Below, one piece after another: positions 1-8,508 of a stretch of DNA of 64,000 nucleotides (positions are counted from its first letter, which is position 1; the number at the start of each line of letters is the position of its first letter). Source of the stretch: CAZMVU01 sp964569295 (GTDB lineage: Bacteria > Hydrogenedentota > Hydrogenedentia > Hydrogenedentales > JAGMZX01); contig CAZMVU010000004.1 of assembly GCA_964569295.1 (NCBI GenBank), positions 1 through 64,000 of the forward strand, read 5' to 3'. The position numbers and the translations under genes are program-made. The notes below the pieces were generated by a model. It was not told where the DNA came from. It made no database searches and saw only the letters and a list, made by a program, of their open reading frames with translations.

Positions 1-22
1 TTGGTGAAAAAGTGAAGCAAAC

Positions 23-167
23 AAAGGGACTGTCCTCGCGAGTCCGCGAGCAGGGACTGTCCCTTTCTTTGCGAAATCCGGGAAAAATCGCGACGCTTCT
101 CTCCAAGGCCGCAAAACCAGGGACAGACCCGTCTCGCTCGGGGACTCGCTCGCTTGTGTCAGTCCCG
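23..167. repeat. Cluster of GGGACTGTCC palindrome-type repeats
   Basis: The string gggactgtcc occurs at 26-35 and gggactgtccc at 53-63; the flanks aaagggac (24-31) and gtcccttt (59-66) can pair as a hairpin. A related hairpin, gggact (141-146) with agtccc (161-166), follows. The same core recurs between genes at 1635-1699 and near 15541. No coding sequence is convincing here. The pattern resembles REP-type extragenic palindromes; function unknown. Confidence 0.5.
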
Positions 168-250
168 TTTTGCTCGTCCATAACTGGCATCGAAGCAACC
201 GGAACATCGGTAGCAGAAGAACTGCACCCCAAAAAAGTAAGGGAATCACC

Positions 251-1597
251 ATGAACCGTTCGCTTTTCGGTACCGCCCTCATCGCCGCGCTGGGCGGCCT
301 GCTCTTCGGCTTCGACACGGCCGTTATCAGCGGCACCGTGTCGGCCCTCGAGCGGGTCTTCACCCTCAACGAGAGTTGGCTCGGTTTTACCGTAAGCACG
401 GCGCTCATCGGCACGATTGCCGGCGCGCTCATCGCGGGGAAACCCGCCGACCTCCTCGGGCGCCGCACAACCCTGTTTATCATCGCCGCGTTGTACTTCG
501 TCTCTGCGGTGGGCAGCGCACTTGCGTGGGACTGGCACTCGTTCATTGTTTTCCGGTTCATCGGCGGCATCGGTGTGGGGGGCGCGTCCGTGGTATCGCC
601 CATGTACACGGCTGAAATATCGCCCGCGCGTTACCGGGGGCGGCTGGTGGCGCTCACCCAGTTCAACATTGTGCTCGGAATCCTGCTCGCCTTCCTCTCG
701 AACTACATCATCAAGCTGCTTGGCCTGGGTGACATCGAGTGGCGCTGGATGTTCGGCGTCGAGGCGGCGCCGGCGGCGGTGTTCTTCGTATTGCTGTTGC
801 TCGTACCGCGCAGCCCGCGCTGGCTCGTGGCGCAAGGGCTCAATGACGAAGCACGGCCCGTGCTCGAACGCTTCGGCACCGATACGGGCGGTGTCGATGA
901 GGAGATCGGCGCTATAGAGGCCTCCCTCGCCGCCGAAGAGAATGCGCTGCGCGAGCCGTTTTTCCAGGCGAAGTACAGCAAGGCCATCCTGCTCGCCGTG
1001 CTCATCGCCATGTTCAACCAGCTTTCCGGCATCAACGCCGTGCTCTACTATGCCCCGCGTATCTTCGAGATGGCCGGCGCCGGGGAAAACGCCGCCTACC
1101 TGTCCTCGGTTATCATCGGGTTTACGAACCTCGTGTTCACCATGGCCGCGCTCCTTATCATCGACCACTTCGGCCGCAAGCGGCTCATGTTTGTTGGGTC
1201 CATTGGCTACATCGTCAGCCTCGCCACCGTTTCCGCGTGCTTCTATCAATACGGGGCCGAGTTCACTGACACCGGCGGGCTCGTCGTGCTGGGCGCGCTC
1301 ATGCTGTTTATCGCATCCCATGCCTTCGGCCAGGGCGCGGTTATCTGGGTATTCATCGGCGAGATTTTCCCGAACAAGGTGCGCGCGCGCGGCCAGGGGC
1401 TCGGCAGCTTCACCCATTGGATCATGAATGCCGTCGTGGCGGGCACCTTCCCGTTCTTTGCGCAATTCAACACGGGCCATATTTTCGCGGTCTATGCCGC
1501 CATGATGTTCCTGCAACTCCTGTGGGTCATCTTCCTTATGCCCGAGACCAAGGGCGTGCCCCTCGAACAGATCAAAGAGCGGCTCGGGATCGGGTAG
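251..1597 (+). CDS. MFS sugar transporter, sugar-porter family
   Basis: 448-aa integral inner-membrane transporter, probably a sugar/proton symporter. The N-terminal helix carries GGLLFGFDTAVISG, typical of sugar porters. DLLGRR and DHFGRKR are the two D-x-x-GR-R/K loop signatures. RSPRWL follows TM6, NQLSGINAVLYYAPRIF matches the QQxxGxNxxxYY motif of TM7, and PETKG ends TM12. Length agrees with the family (about 450-480 aa). The ATG at 251 is preferred because gggaat lies 6-10 bases upstream and the first helix begins at once; a longer in-frame start at 170 would add an unlikely leader through repeat sequence. It converges with an SDR gene, and a secreted glycosidase-like gene lies beyond, suggesting sugar uptake after polymer breakdown. 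Substrate not predictable. Confidence 0.93.
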   Translation: MNRSLFGTALIAALGGLLFGFDTAVISGTVSALERVFTLNESWLGFTVSTALIGTIAGALIAGKPADLLGRRTTLFIIAALYFVSAVGSALAWDWHSFIVFRFIGGIGVGGASVVSPMYTAEISPARYRGRLVALTQFNIVLGILLAFLSNYIIKLLGLGDIEWRWMFGVEAAPAAVFFVLLLLVPRSPRWLVAQGLNDEARPVLERFGTDTGGVDEEIGAIEASLAAEENALREPFFQAKYSKAILLAVLIAMFNQLSGINAVLYYAPRIFEMAGAGENAAYLSSVIIGFTNLVFTMAALLIIDHFGRKRLMFVGSIGYIVSLATVSACFYQYGAEFTDTGGLVVLGALMLFIASHAFGQGAVIWVFIGEIFPNKVRARGQGLGSFTHWIMNAVVAGTFPFFAQFNTGHIFAVYAAMMFLQLLWVIFLMPETKGVPLEQIKERLGIG

Positions 1598-1634
1598 GAT
1601 ACCGTCACCCCTTGATGCCTTGACTTGTGTGTTT

Positions 1635-1699
1635 GGGGCAGTCCCGCGCCCGAGGGCGACCAGTGTCATTCTTGCCTCTGGCGCCGGATGACTGTCCCC
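1635..1699. repeat. Intergenic GGACTGTCC-type repeats between convergent genes
   Basis: Between the two convergent stop codons are ggggcagtccc (1635-1645) and gactgtcccc (1690-1699), degenerate members of the palindromic family seen at the window start. No T-rich terminator is visible in this 107-bp gap. Confidence 0.4.
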
Positions 1700-1704
1700 T
1701 GCGC

Positions 1705-2463
1705 CTACGCCGCGGTGCCGCCGTCCACGGGGATGACCGCGCCGGTGGTGTAGGTGGCGGCGTCGGACGCCAGGTACACCGCCGCGCCCACGATTTCTTC
1801 CGGCTCCGCATGGCGCCCGAGGGGTGCGCGGCTGGTGTAGTGTTCGTGGATTTCCGGCGTGTCGATGAGCACCTGGGCAAAGTGCGTGTTGGTGAGGCCG
1901 GGCGCGATGCAGTTGCAGCGCACATTCGAGCCGCCAAGCTCTTTCGCGAAGACCTTGGTCATCATAACCACCGCTGCCTTGGTCATCGAGTAGACGCCCA
2001 TCATCGGCGACGGCGTGATCCCCTCGACGCTCGCTATATTGATGATCGAGCCGCTCCCCTGCTTTGCCATCATCCGCGCCGCCTGTTGCGCCACGAGGAA
2101 GTAGCCCTTGCAGTTCACCTCGAAGGTCTTGTCGTACGCCCATTCCGGCGCATCGAGCACCGGCCCGAAGTAGGGGTTCGTGGCCGCGTTGTTCACGAGA
2201 ATGTCGAGCTTGCCGAAGGACTCCGTGATCCGCGTGAACAGGGCCTCGACCATCGCCGGCTTGCCCACATGGCATGCGATGGGCACCGCCTGGCCGCCCG
2301 CCTCGTTGATCGCCGCAGCGGCGGCTTCGAGTCCCTCCTGCTTGCGCGAAGTGAGCACAACAGCCGCACCCTGTTCCGCGAGCCCTTTCGCAACGGCTTC
2401 GCCGATGCCCCGGCTCGCGCCGGTCACCAGGGCCACCTTACCCGTCAGATCAAATGAGACCAT
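1705..2463 (-). CDS. Short-chain dehydrogenase/reductase (SDR)
   Basis: 252-aa classical SDR, a cytoplasmic NAD(P)-dependent oxidoreductase. Seen: cofactor motif TGASRGIG near the N-terminus, NNAATNP, the catalytic Ser region in IINIASVEG, catalytic YSMTK (Tyr-x3-Lys), and the C-terminal PVDGGT typical of the FabG-like group. The ATG at 2463 is chosen because aggag sits 7 bases upstream; an upstream in-frame codon would add 24 residues with no ribosome site. Neighbours are a sugar porter and a secreted glycosidase-like protein, so a sugar or sugar-acid substrate is plausible but unproven. FabG itself is less likely given this context. Confidence 0.9.
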   Translation of the reverse strand: MVSFDLTGKVALVTGASRGIGEAVAKGLAEQGAAVVLTSRKQEGLEAAAAAINEAGGQAVPIACHVGKPAMVEALFTRITESFGKLDILVNNAATNPYFGPVLDAPEWAYDKTFEVNCKGYFLVAQQAARMMAKQGSGSIINIASVEGITPSPMMGVYSMTKAAVVMMTKVFAKELGGSNVRCNCIAPGLTNTHFAQVLIDTPEIHEHYTSRAPLGRHAEPEEIVGAAVYLASDAATYTTGAVIPVDGGTAA

Positions 2464-2560
2464 GCTGTATCTCCTGTGGCTAGAATCTCGCGGGCAGAAA
2501 GGTTGTTTCTGCGCTTTCAGCCCAATGAAAACCAATACCGTCGTACAAGAAAGGATAGCT

Positions 2561-5488
2561 TCATGAGGCGTCTCCCGGAATGGCGTACAACCAACGGTTG
2601 GTGACTTCCGGCGTCATGTCGAGCACGAAGGCCTCGCCCTCGCGGCGGCTGGCGACGGGGACGCCGCGGCTGCCGGGCTTGGCGCCCTGCGCCACGAAGT
2701 GCATGGCGTTCGGCAGACCGGCCGCAGGGATACGCACCGTGCCCTGGCCGTGGATGCGCAACCGAAGCACGGCGCCGTTCTCGACCTGGCACTCGGACGG
2801 CACCGGCGCCCAGGCGATGATCGGCATGGGCTTGCAGGCGAAGACCGTTTCACGCCCGTCCACGGTGATGCGGTCCGCATGCTGTCCGGCGAAGGCGACA
2901 AGCGCGCCGTCTTCGTCGACTCGGAAACTCACCACACCCCGGCCTGCATAGGAGACGGTGTGCCCGGCAACCTGAAACGCATCGAGCGTGTAGTCCAGCG
3001 GGGGGAGATCGAGCTGCGCGACAATCTTCTCGTCTTCCTCGCGGTCGCGCACAAAGCCCCCGGGCCAGCCCTCCTCGAGCTCACGCAGGTGCGGCGCGAT
3101 GCTCACCGTGCCGTTCGGGAAGCGGCAGGCGAGGTAATCGCCCGTGCGCGAGACAGCCTCCGGATTATCGCTGCCGGGATATGCGCCGAGTGTGTGGAGT
3201 ACGTCGAACCAGGTACGCACGTCGTAGCCGAGGCTTTGCGCCTGGTCATCGCGCGGCCGGAACCCGAGGAAGGCCACCGTGCCGCCGGCCTCGGTCATAC
3301 GCAGCGTACCGGCGACGTCCTCGCCCACGCGCGCGGCGATGGCGGCGCCATCCTGTGGCGTCACCGGGTAAAAGCGGTCGGGCAGGTAGTGGGTGAGGAT
3401 GGTCTGCGGTGCAACACCTTCGAGCGGCCCTTCGAATTCGACGCGCTTGCCCGCGGCGATGCGCCCCAAGTCAACGCTTGATTCCGGCACGGCCCCGGTG
3501 AGCGCCTGCCATACCGCCTGCACGTCGTTGCCTTCGCGGTCGATGAGCGGCGGCGGCCCCGACCAAATGACGCGCCCGCCCTGTTCGGCAAGGCTGTCGA
3601 GCATGGGCAGGAGTCGCTGATCGGGCAGGGGTTCGAAGAGCGTACACACGGTGGTGAAGCGGCGTCCCGCCATGTGGACGGCGCCGTTCTCGACGCGGCC
3701 ATGGTCGATCAGTTCCTGCTGGGTGACGTAGTTGGCATAGCCATATTGGGTCATCCACGAGCCGAAGCGCTCGTCCGCCGCCACGAGATCGAGGGGGTAG
3801 AGCATGAGCACCTCGGCATCCCGGTGCTGCATGTTTTGCACCATGCCGTGCCAGGGGTCGCCCGCGGCGCCATAGGCGGTCTGAAGCGCGCGCCGGCGCA
3901 CGCGCACCTCCTGCGGCATGCCCCAGTGCGCGGCGTAGGCGTAGGGTACATCGTTCAGAATGCCCACGCTGCACCCGAGGGCGAGGGCGTAGTAATTGCG
4001 GTCGAGCCAGCCGCCCTCCGCGTGGTCGTTGCCGTTGCCGGTGAGGAAATCGTTCCACTTGAAGTAGTCCATGCACGCCGACGCCGCCTGATGCACGGTG
4101 TCCGACCAGACGAAGTTGGGCGTGTACTCGTATTGCCAGCGTGCGCGCGGCTGGCCGCCCGTTTCCCACATGTCGATGGTGGGGCTTTCGGCCCAGGTGG
4201 GGTGTGCGCGCGCCTCGAGGCGGTGGCCCATGCGCTGTTCCGCGTGGGCCTTGGCATCGGCGAAGAGATCGACCACGCCGTCGTGCAGGAAGCGGTAGTA
4301 CCGTGAACGCAGCAGCATGGTCTCGTGTATGTCGCGGGGTGAATCGCCGAAGACATGCATGACGTCCGCCTTCGCCGTGAGGTCATTCGCGAAATCCTCC
4401 TGGCCATGGCAGAAGTAGACCAGGTACCGGGCGAAGTCGGCGTATTCTTCCCCGAACTTTTCCGCGAACGCTTTCTGAAAGCCGGGGCTCACGTAGCGCA
4501 GGGCGAACGCGCCGTGATCGTGGTGGCCGAAGTAATGCCAGTCCTGTTGGATGTGCATCTCGTCGCTGTAGAGGCCGTGGAGCTTCACCCCGGCATCGGC
4601 ATAGCGGTCGACCAGGCCCTCGAGGTACGGCGAGGCCGTCTCGCTGAAGTAGTCCATCTCCGGCACACGGTACTGCTGCACCACGAGCACCCGGTTGCAG
4701 CCGGGCGCCTCGCCGCCCGTGCCATGCACGCGGATACGCACCGCCTGGTAGTCGCCCCGGGCGTGCTGTGTGCCCTCGAACACCTCGACTGCCGCGGTAT
4801 CGGTAATCTCGACAATGCGCCGCGGCAGCACCACGCGATAGGGCGTGCCGCCCACGGGCCGCTCGGGAAAGGCGAACACCCGCACCCCGGCGGCTTCGAT
4901 CGGCACGACGCCCTTGTTGTTGGCCCACTGCGTCTGCCGCCAGAGCTGCACGCTGTAGGCGCCGGTGTCCGGGTCGCGCAGGCCCTTGCGGTAGTGCATC
5001 CAAAGGCCGGATTCGCCGGTCTCGGCCATGTAGCCCGGGCCGATCTCGAGCGGGCTCAGCAGGCTCAGCTCGAGGCCGATACCGTAATCCTGCGCGAATT
5101 CGCTGATCGTGGCGATGTGTTCGATGTAGGCGGGCCTGTCCGGGGTGAGTTCGCGCACGCCCGCCTGCCCTTCCCGATACTGCGTGAAAAAGTAGTCGAA
5201 GGCGAAGATGAGCGTGCGCCGGCCCTGGGCCTGGGCCTCCTCGCAGAGTTGGCGCAAAGTGGTGACACGCGGTGTGCCGCCAATACCCAGATCGACCTCC
5301 TCGTCCGGGTTGGTCAGCGCGAGAATCTGGGCATCGCTCACGAGGATGATGTGCGCCTTGGGAATCTCGAAAGCCCACGGCCCCGGGTAGGCCACCAGCT
5401 CGCCCTGGTACACGTTCTCCGGCACGCCCTCCCCCATCGCCGCGCCGCCGAGCATCAACACAAGCACACCCACAAATACCGTACGCAT
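2561..5488 (-). CDS. Large secreted glycosidase-like protein, family unassigned
   Basis: 975-aa protein with a clear signal peptide (MRTVFVGVLVLMLGGAAMGEG). The start at 5488 has ggagga 7 bases upstream; 42 further in-frame codons upstream would hide the signal sequence. The central part resembles a (beta/alpha)8 glycosidase: YSDEMHIQQDWHYFG (about residues 307-320) could hold an acidic catalytic residue. Later regions rich in Trp and Tyr include NFVWSDT and WNDFLTGNGNDHAEGGW. Around residues 600-720 a Rossmann-like section (EQGGRVIWSGPPP) resembles the trimerisation domain of beta-galactosidase-like enzymes, and beta-rich domains follow. Length and layout recall GH42 or GH106 enzymes, but I cannot assign a family. 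Role inferred: extracytoplasmic polysaccharide breakdown beside a sugar transporter. Confidence 0.6.
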   Translation of the reverse strand: MRTVFVGVLVLMLGGAAMGEGVPENVYQGELVAYPGPWAFEIPKAHIILVSDAQILALTNPDEEVDLGIGGTPRVTTLRQLCEEAQAQGRRTLIFAFDYFFTQYREGQAGVRELTPDRPAYIEHIATISEFAQDYGIGLELSLLSPLEIGPGYMAETGESGLWMHYRKGLRDPDTGAYSVQLWRQTQWANNKGVVPIEAAGVRVFAFPERPVGGTPYRVVLPRRIVEITDTAAVEVFEGTQHARGDYQAVRIRVHGTGGEAPGCNRVLVVQQYRVPEMDYFSETASPYLEGLVDRYADAGVKLHGLYSDEMHIQQDWHYFGHHDHGAFALRYVSPGFQKAFAEKFGEEYADFARYLVYFCHGQEDFANDLTAKADVMHVFGDSPRDIHETMLLRSRYYRFLHDGVVDLFADAKAHAEQRMGHRLEARAHPTWAESPTIDMWETGGQPRARWQYEYTPNFVWSDTVHQAASACMDYFKWNDFLTGNGNDHAEGGWLDRNYYALALGCSVGILNDVPYAYAAHWGMPQEVRVRRRALQTAYGAAGDPWHGMVQNMQHRDAEVLMLYPLDLVAADERFGSWMTQYGYANYVTQQELIDHGRVENGAVHMAGRRFTTVCTLFEPLPDQRLLPMLDSLAEQGGRVIWSGPPPLIDREGNDVQAVWQALTGAVPESSVDLGRIAAGKRVEFEGPLEGVAPQTILTHYLPDRFYPVTPQDGAAIAARVGEDVAGTLRMTEAGGTVAFLGFRPRDDQAQSLGYDVRTWFDVLHTLGAYPGSDNPEAVSRTGDYLACRFPNGTVSIAPHLRELEEGWPGGFVRDREEDEKIVAQLDLPPLDYTLDAFQVAGHTVSYAGRGVVSFRVDEDGALVAFAGQHADRITVDGRETVFACKPMPIIAWAPVPSECQVENGAVLRLRIHGQGTVRIPAAGLPNAMHFVAQGAKPGSRGVPVASRREGEAFVLDMTPEVTNRWLYAIPGDAS

Positions 5489-5712
5489 GAAACATCCTCC
5501 GGCTTCACGCCCCGCTGAAGTGCGGGGGTGCCATGAGCCTACCGTTGCCATGCACGGCGGATCAACGGAGACGTGTGTTACGAATCGCGCCACAGCATAG
5601 CCCAACTTCCGCACCCTGGGAGTGCGTAGCCCTGTTCTTATAGGCGCTGAGCATTTCTTGCGTAACTATATGATGAGGTGGCTGCGGGCCCGGTCATCCT
5701 GGTTCCCGAATT

Positions 5713-5919
5713 TGTAATTCTTTAGCCGTTTCCCGTGAGCCGTTTGCCTACTTCGTGGGGCTCCCCGGTATCGGCGCAGGGAGCGGTTCTGGCCCACCCG
5801 CTGTTTCTATGAGTCACGATGTAGGCATGGCTATCCCCATCGCACGACTGGTATTCGCTATCACAGGGCAGATTGGCGAAACACGTGCGCTCCCTTGCGC
5901 CATACGGCTAAAGAATTAC
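5713..5919. repeat. MITE-like element, copy A
   Basis: About 207 bp with inverted ends: gtaattctttagccgt at 5714-5729 and acggctaaagaattac at 5904-5919. It is flanked by the direct repeat ccgaatt (5706-5712 and 5920-5926), consistent with a target-site duplication. The interior (ggtatcggcgcaggg, attggcgaaac) matches three other copies in the window near 12900, 15556 and 26150. No transposase is encoded, so it would be non-autonomous. Confidence 0.75.
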
Positions 5920-5961
5920 CCGAATTCTTATTTGGAAGCGCGGGGGATGCTCAACGGCATC

Positions 5962-6313
5962 TCATGCCCCGTCCCCGTTCTCAATGAGGGGCTCGATTAT
6001 GGCAATCAAAGCCGGACGGTCTTCGTCCACGGTATGCCACAGAATATCCAAGTCCACGATATCGTAACCGTGGATAAGCATGTTTCGCATTCCGATGATG
6101 TCGCGCCAGGGAATTCCGCCTATACTTGGAATGTCCCGTGGACGACACACGGCCAGCGGCCTCCCCCGGTATTGCCACGAGGTGAAGCAACGCGTAACGC
6201 AACATCGGTTCTGTATCCAAGGAGGAACGGCTTTTCTCGGAAGTCATTTCAACCGCTGTTCGCGCATGGTCGAGCATGTGGCGCAAATAGACCGTATCGT
6301 CATGCCGCGACAT
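5962..6313 (-). pseudogene. DUF86-type HEPN toxin gene, frameshifted
   Basis: The HEPN partner of the upstream nucleotidyltransferase; intact members are predicted RNases or targets of an MNT antitoxin. The first reading frame gives MSRHDDTVYLRHML...LHLVAIPGEAAGRVS; the rest of the family pattern, IPWRDIIGMRNMLIHGYDIV and on to the end, lies in another frame. The switch is near 6143, and removing one base gives the usual nine residues between the VS and IPW motifs. The Arg-x4-His HEPN motif (RNMLIH) is intact. The ATG at 6313 overlaps the end of the MNT gene by 14 bp, as is usual for such pairs. It may be a real inactivating mutation or a one-base assembly error. Confidence 0.75.
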
Positions 6314-6605
6314 AGTGTGTTTCCGCCTCGGCCAAGGCCTCATCCCGGAAATAGGGACTCAGCCCGGCGGGCGTCGTGAGGTCCACCTTACGCCCGATGA
6401 GGTCCGAAAGCTCGTTCTCCATGCCGGCAAATGGGATCAGTCCCACGCAGTGCCCCGGTTCGAACTCGACGAGCACGTCCACATCGCTCTCGGGACCGAA
6501 ATCGTCGCGCAGTACGGAACCGAAGAACGCCAACCGGCGAATGTGATGGCGCCGGCAGAATTCCGCAAGCGCATCCTCAGGCAACGCTATCCGTGCTCGA
6601 CTCAT
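6300..6605 (-). CDS. MNT-type nucleotidyltransferase, antitoxin of HEPN/MNT pair
   Basis: 101-aa minimal nucleotidyltransferase. The catalytic motif GSVLRDDFGPESDVDVLVEF shows Gly-Ser and the Asp-x-Asp pair that binds metal in DNA polymerase beta-like enzymes. In characterised HEPN/MNT modules this protein neutralises the HEPN RNase, in some cases by adding AMP to it. The ATG at 6605 (MSRARIAL) is preferred to a codon 15 bases upstream. The downstream HEPN gene overlaps by 14 bp but is frameshifted. This DUF86-linked MNT is only distantly similar to the three MNT copies at 7.4-9.4 kb, so it is a separate module. Confidence 0.88.
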   Translation of the reverse strand: MSRARIALPEDALAEFCRRHHIRRLAFFGSVLRDDFGPESDVDVLVEFEPGHCVGLIPFAGMENELSDLIGRKVDLTTPAGLSPYFRDEALAEAETHYVAA

Positions 6606-6637
6606 GACCAGCCCTTTCAATCATGCTGCGCACAAGT

Positions 6638-6826
6638 CTAGCAACGCGGTATCAGCCCAAACAACCAAAGACGGCGCGCAGTCATGGCGCGTCCGCACTC
6701 CGGACATTTCACCGCGTGACGCATGTCTCGCCGCCACGTGGCTTGCACTATCTCCCCGGAAAAACGTATCTTATCCAAGACGTAACCTTTGAACGAAAAC
6801 AGGCTTTTGAGTCCTTGGACTTTCAT
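6638..6826 (-). pseudogene. Truncated ISL3-like transposase N-terminus
   Basis: A 62-codon frame starts at ATG 6826 with aaggg 8 bases upstream. It reads MKVQGLKSLFSFKGYV..., followed by KCPECGRAM, the first half of a zinc ribbon. A beta-rich leader followed by Cys-Pro-x-Cys-Gly matches the start of ISL3-family transposases. The frame ends soon after the first Cys pair, and no second Cys pair or DDE domain follows. It is therefore most likely a fragment left by deletion. Another zinc-ribbon protein is possible; the family call rests on a short stretch. Confidence 0.45.
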
Positions 6827-6919
6827 GCGCAATCCCTTCGCTTTTGGGCGCGTGGCAGCATGTCGCTAACTTGTTGCGCCCGAGTGGGTTGCGCATTTTA
6901 CTTGCCTCAGTTGCACAAC

Positions 6920-7048
6920 TCAAACCTGAAGAAGAAGCCGGCGGACTATGAGGACCGCTACACGGTAGACGCGGACAAACTCAAAGCATGGCTGAAATCG
7001 GCGGAGGCATTTGTGGCGGCGGCAAAGCGGTTGCTCGAGACGTTTTAG
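6920..7048 (+). pseudogene. Remnant of a HEPN (UPF0332-like) C-terminus
   Basis: The last ~43 codons of this frame read ...KPADYEDRYTVDADKLKAWL...AFVAAAKRLLETF. The pattern DYED, then a helix with Trp-Leu and Ala-x-x-Phe, resembles the C-terminal helix of the intact HEPN protein at 7741-8151 (DYEDILRAEREDVLNWL). No corresponding N-terminal half is upstream, where the sequence looks non-coding. It probably marks an older, eroded cassette at the edge of the array. Confidence 0.4.
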
Positions 7049-7125
7049 CACCCGGCACGCAGCTTGCACTCAAGAGGCGGCCACCCGCGCGCAGCGGGTA
7101 GAATCGAAACAGAAGGAGAAATCAT

Positions 7126-7416
7126 ATGCCTTGCCTCTTTGCTGCAATTGCCGTGTTTTTCCCGCGCGGTGCGCTGGTGGTTATGTGGTTGGTGGCCTAC
7201 ACGGCGACCGCATTCGAGACCCGGCTGTGGCCGTTGCTGGGCTTTGTCTTCCTGCCCTTCACGACCTGCGCATGGGCGCTTGCGATGAACGAGGTCGGCG
7301 CGATTCGCGGCGTCGGTTTGCTCTTGATTATCATTGGCGTGTTGCTCGACTTCGCCACGCACGGCGGCACGGAATACGGACGCCGCACCCGGGTCGTGCG
7401 TGTGAAGACCTACTGA
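7126..7416 (+). CDS. Small conserved-type membrane protein, function unknown
   Basis: 96 aa, start ATG with aaggag 7 bases upstream. Three hydrophobic segments: about residues 3-27 (MPCLFAAIAVFFPRGALVVMW), 34-55 (PLLGFVFLPFTTCAWALAM) and 62-78 (GVGLLLIIIGVLLDF), followed by a basic tail. The pattern of FFPR, LGFLFLPxTT and WALAMN fits small inner-membrane proteins found in many bacteria with no known function. It sits just upstream of the first MNT/HEPN pair (13-bp gap) and may share its transcript, but nothing links it to the pair functionally. Confidence 0.7.
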   Translation: MPCLFAAIAVFFPRGALVVMWLVAYTATAFETRLWPLLGFVFLPFTTCAWALAMNEVGAIRGVGLLLIIIGVLLDFATHGGTEYGRRTRVVRVKTY

Positions 7417-7429
7417 GGAGCTTAAGCCC

Positions 7430-7744
7430 ATGGAGCGCGAGGCGCTGCTGCAACGAATCAAGGAGGTGGTCCGCGGCTTCGACCCCGAAGCCGAGATCAT
7501 CCTCTATGGTTCGCGCGCCCGCGGCGATGCGACCAAAGAATCTGATTGGGATCTGCTGGTTCTGTATACTGGGCCGGAGAACAAGTCCTTCGAGCAGGAA
7601 CTCTGCGACGCCCTCTATGATGTAGAGTTGGAGGCCGATGAGGTCGTCACGCCGATCATCCATGACCGGGATTATTGGCGACGGCCACTGACTCAAGCGA
7701 TGCCCTTCTACAGAGAGGTCGCAAGAGACGGCGTGACGATATGA
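7430..7744 (+). CDS. MNT nucleotidyltransferase, array copy 1
   Basis: 104-aa minimal nucleotidyltransferase with the motif GSRARGDATKESDWDLLV (Gly-Ser-x-Ala/Arg-x-Gly and Asp-x-Asp). Family role: antitoxin partner of a HEPN protein. The first 33 codons are almost identical in DNA to copies 2 (8194) and 3 (8937), then copy 1 diverges at ATKES and stays different to the end. Its stop overlaps the start of the HEPN gene (ATGA), showing translational coupling. Ribosome site gaggag lies about 10 bases upstream. Confidence 0.92.
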   Translation: MEREALLQRIKEVVRGFDPEAEIILYGSRARGDATKESDWDLLVLYTGPENKSFEQELCDALYDVELEADEVVTPIIHDRDYWRRPLTQAMPFYREVARDGVTI

Positions 7745-8151
7745 GCCCGGAGCAGCGTGAAATAGTACGTTTGCGCCTCGAAAAGGCAAAGGAGACGCTC
7801 GAAGAAGCCCGCGTCCTTTGTAATGCGCAAGCATGGAATGGCGCTGTCAACAGGCTGTATTACGCATGTTTCTACGCAGTCAATGCACTGCTGTATACCC
7901 AGGATTTGCACTCCTCGAAACATACTGGTGTCGAGGGGTTGTTCAATAAACACTTTGTGCATCCCGGCGCCGTTTCCAAAGAAGCCGGCCGCACCTATAA
8001 GACTTTGTTTAGAAGAAGGATGCAGTTTGACTACGAAGACATCCTTCGTGCGGAAAGGGAAGATGTGCTCAACTGGCTTGAGGGAGCATCGCATTTCATC
8101 GAGGAGTTGACTTCGATTGTGGAGCAAAAGGATCAGTCGAATCTGACCTAA
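7741..8151 (+). CDS. HEPN-domain protein (UPF0332), array copy 1
   Basis: 136-aa all-helical HEPN protein, predicted toxin or RNase-like partner of the preceding MNT. The signature NRLYYACFYAVNALL matches the N-R-x-Y-Y-A-x-F-x-A pattern of the family; SSKHTGVEGLF follows. The C-terminal helix contains DYEDILRAEREDVLNWLEGA. Start ATG at 7741 overlaps the MNT stop by 4 bp. The reading frame is complete, so this pair appears functional. Confidence 0.9.
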   Translation: MSPEQREIVRLRLEKAKETLEEARVLCNAQAWNGAVNRLYYACFYAVNALLYTQDLHSSKHTGVEGLFNKHFVHPGAVSKEAGRTYKTLFRRRMQFDYEDILRAEREDVLNWLEGASHFIEELTSIVEQKDQSNLT

Positions 8152-8193
8152 GAACCAACACCCGGCAACACAAAAGGGAAGGAGCAATCCGAT

Positions 8194-8508
8194 ATGGAGC
8201 GCGAGGCGCTGTTGCAACGAATCAAGGAGGTGGTCCGCGGCTTCGACCCCGAAGCCGAGATCATCCTCTATGGTTCGCGCGCCCGCGGCGATGCCGAACC
8301 CGGCTCCGACTGGGACCTGCTGGTGCTCTTGAGCGAAGAGCCGGACCGCCATGAGCGGGCGGCCATCGAGAGTGCCATCTATCAGATAGAACTTGAATCG
8401 GACGAGATTCTTGTCCCCATTATCCGAAGTAAAGGATTCTGGGACTCACCGCGAGCCCAGGCCATGCAGTATCATGAAAACGTGGACCGGGACGGGGTGA
8501 AGCTTTGA
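8194..8508 (+). CDS. MNT nucleotidyltransferase, array copy 2
   Basis: 104 aa, catalytic motif GSRARGDAEPGSDWDLLV. A ribosome site (ggaagga) lies shortly upstream of the ATG. About the first 165 bp are nearly identical to copy 3 (three differences seen), while the C-terminal half (HERAAIESAIYQIELESDE...) differs. Its stop TGA overlaps a TTG start of the next HEPN gene. Probable antitoxin of the pair. Confidence 0.92.
   Translation: MEREALLQRIKEVVRGFDPEAEIILYGSRARGDAEPGSDWDLLVLLSEEPDRHERAAIESAIYQIELESDEILVPIIRSKGFWDSPRAQAMQYHENVDRDGVKL

Noticed and set aside
12..254. 80-codon open frame at the window start
   Set aside because: It is made of the palindromic repeats and lacks a ribosome site and any protein-like pattern; the MFS gene start at 251 overlaps its end.
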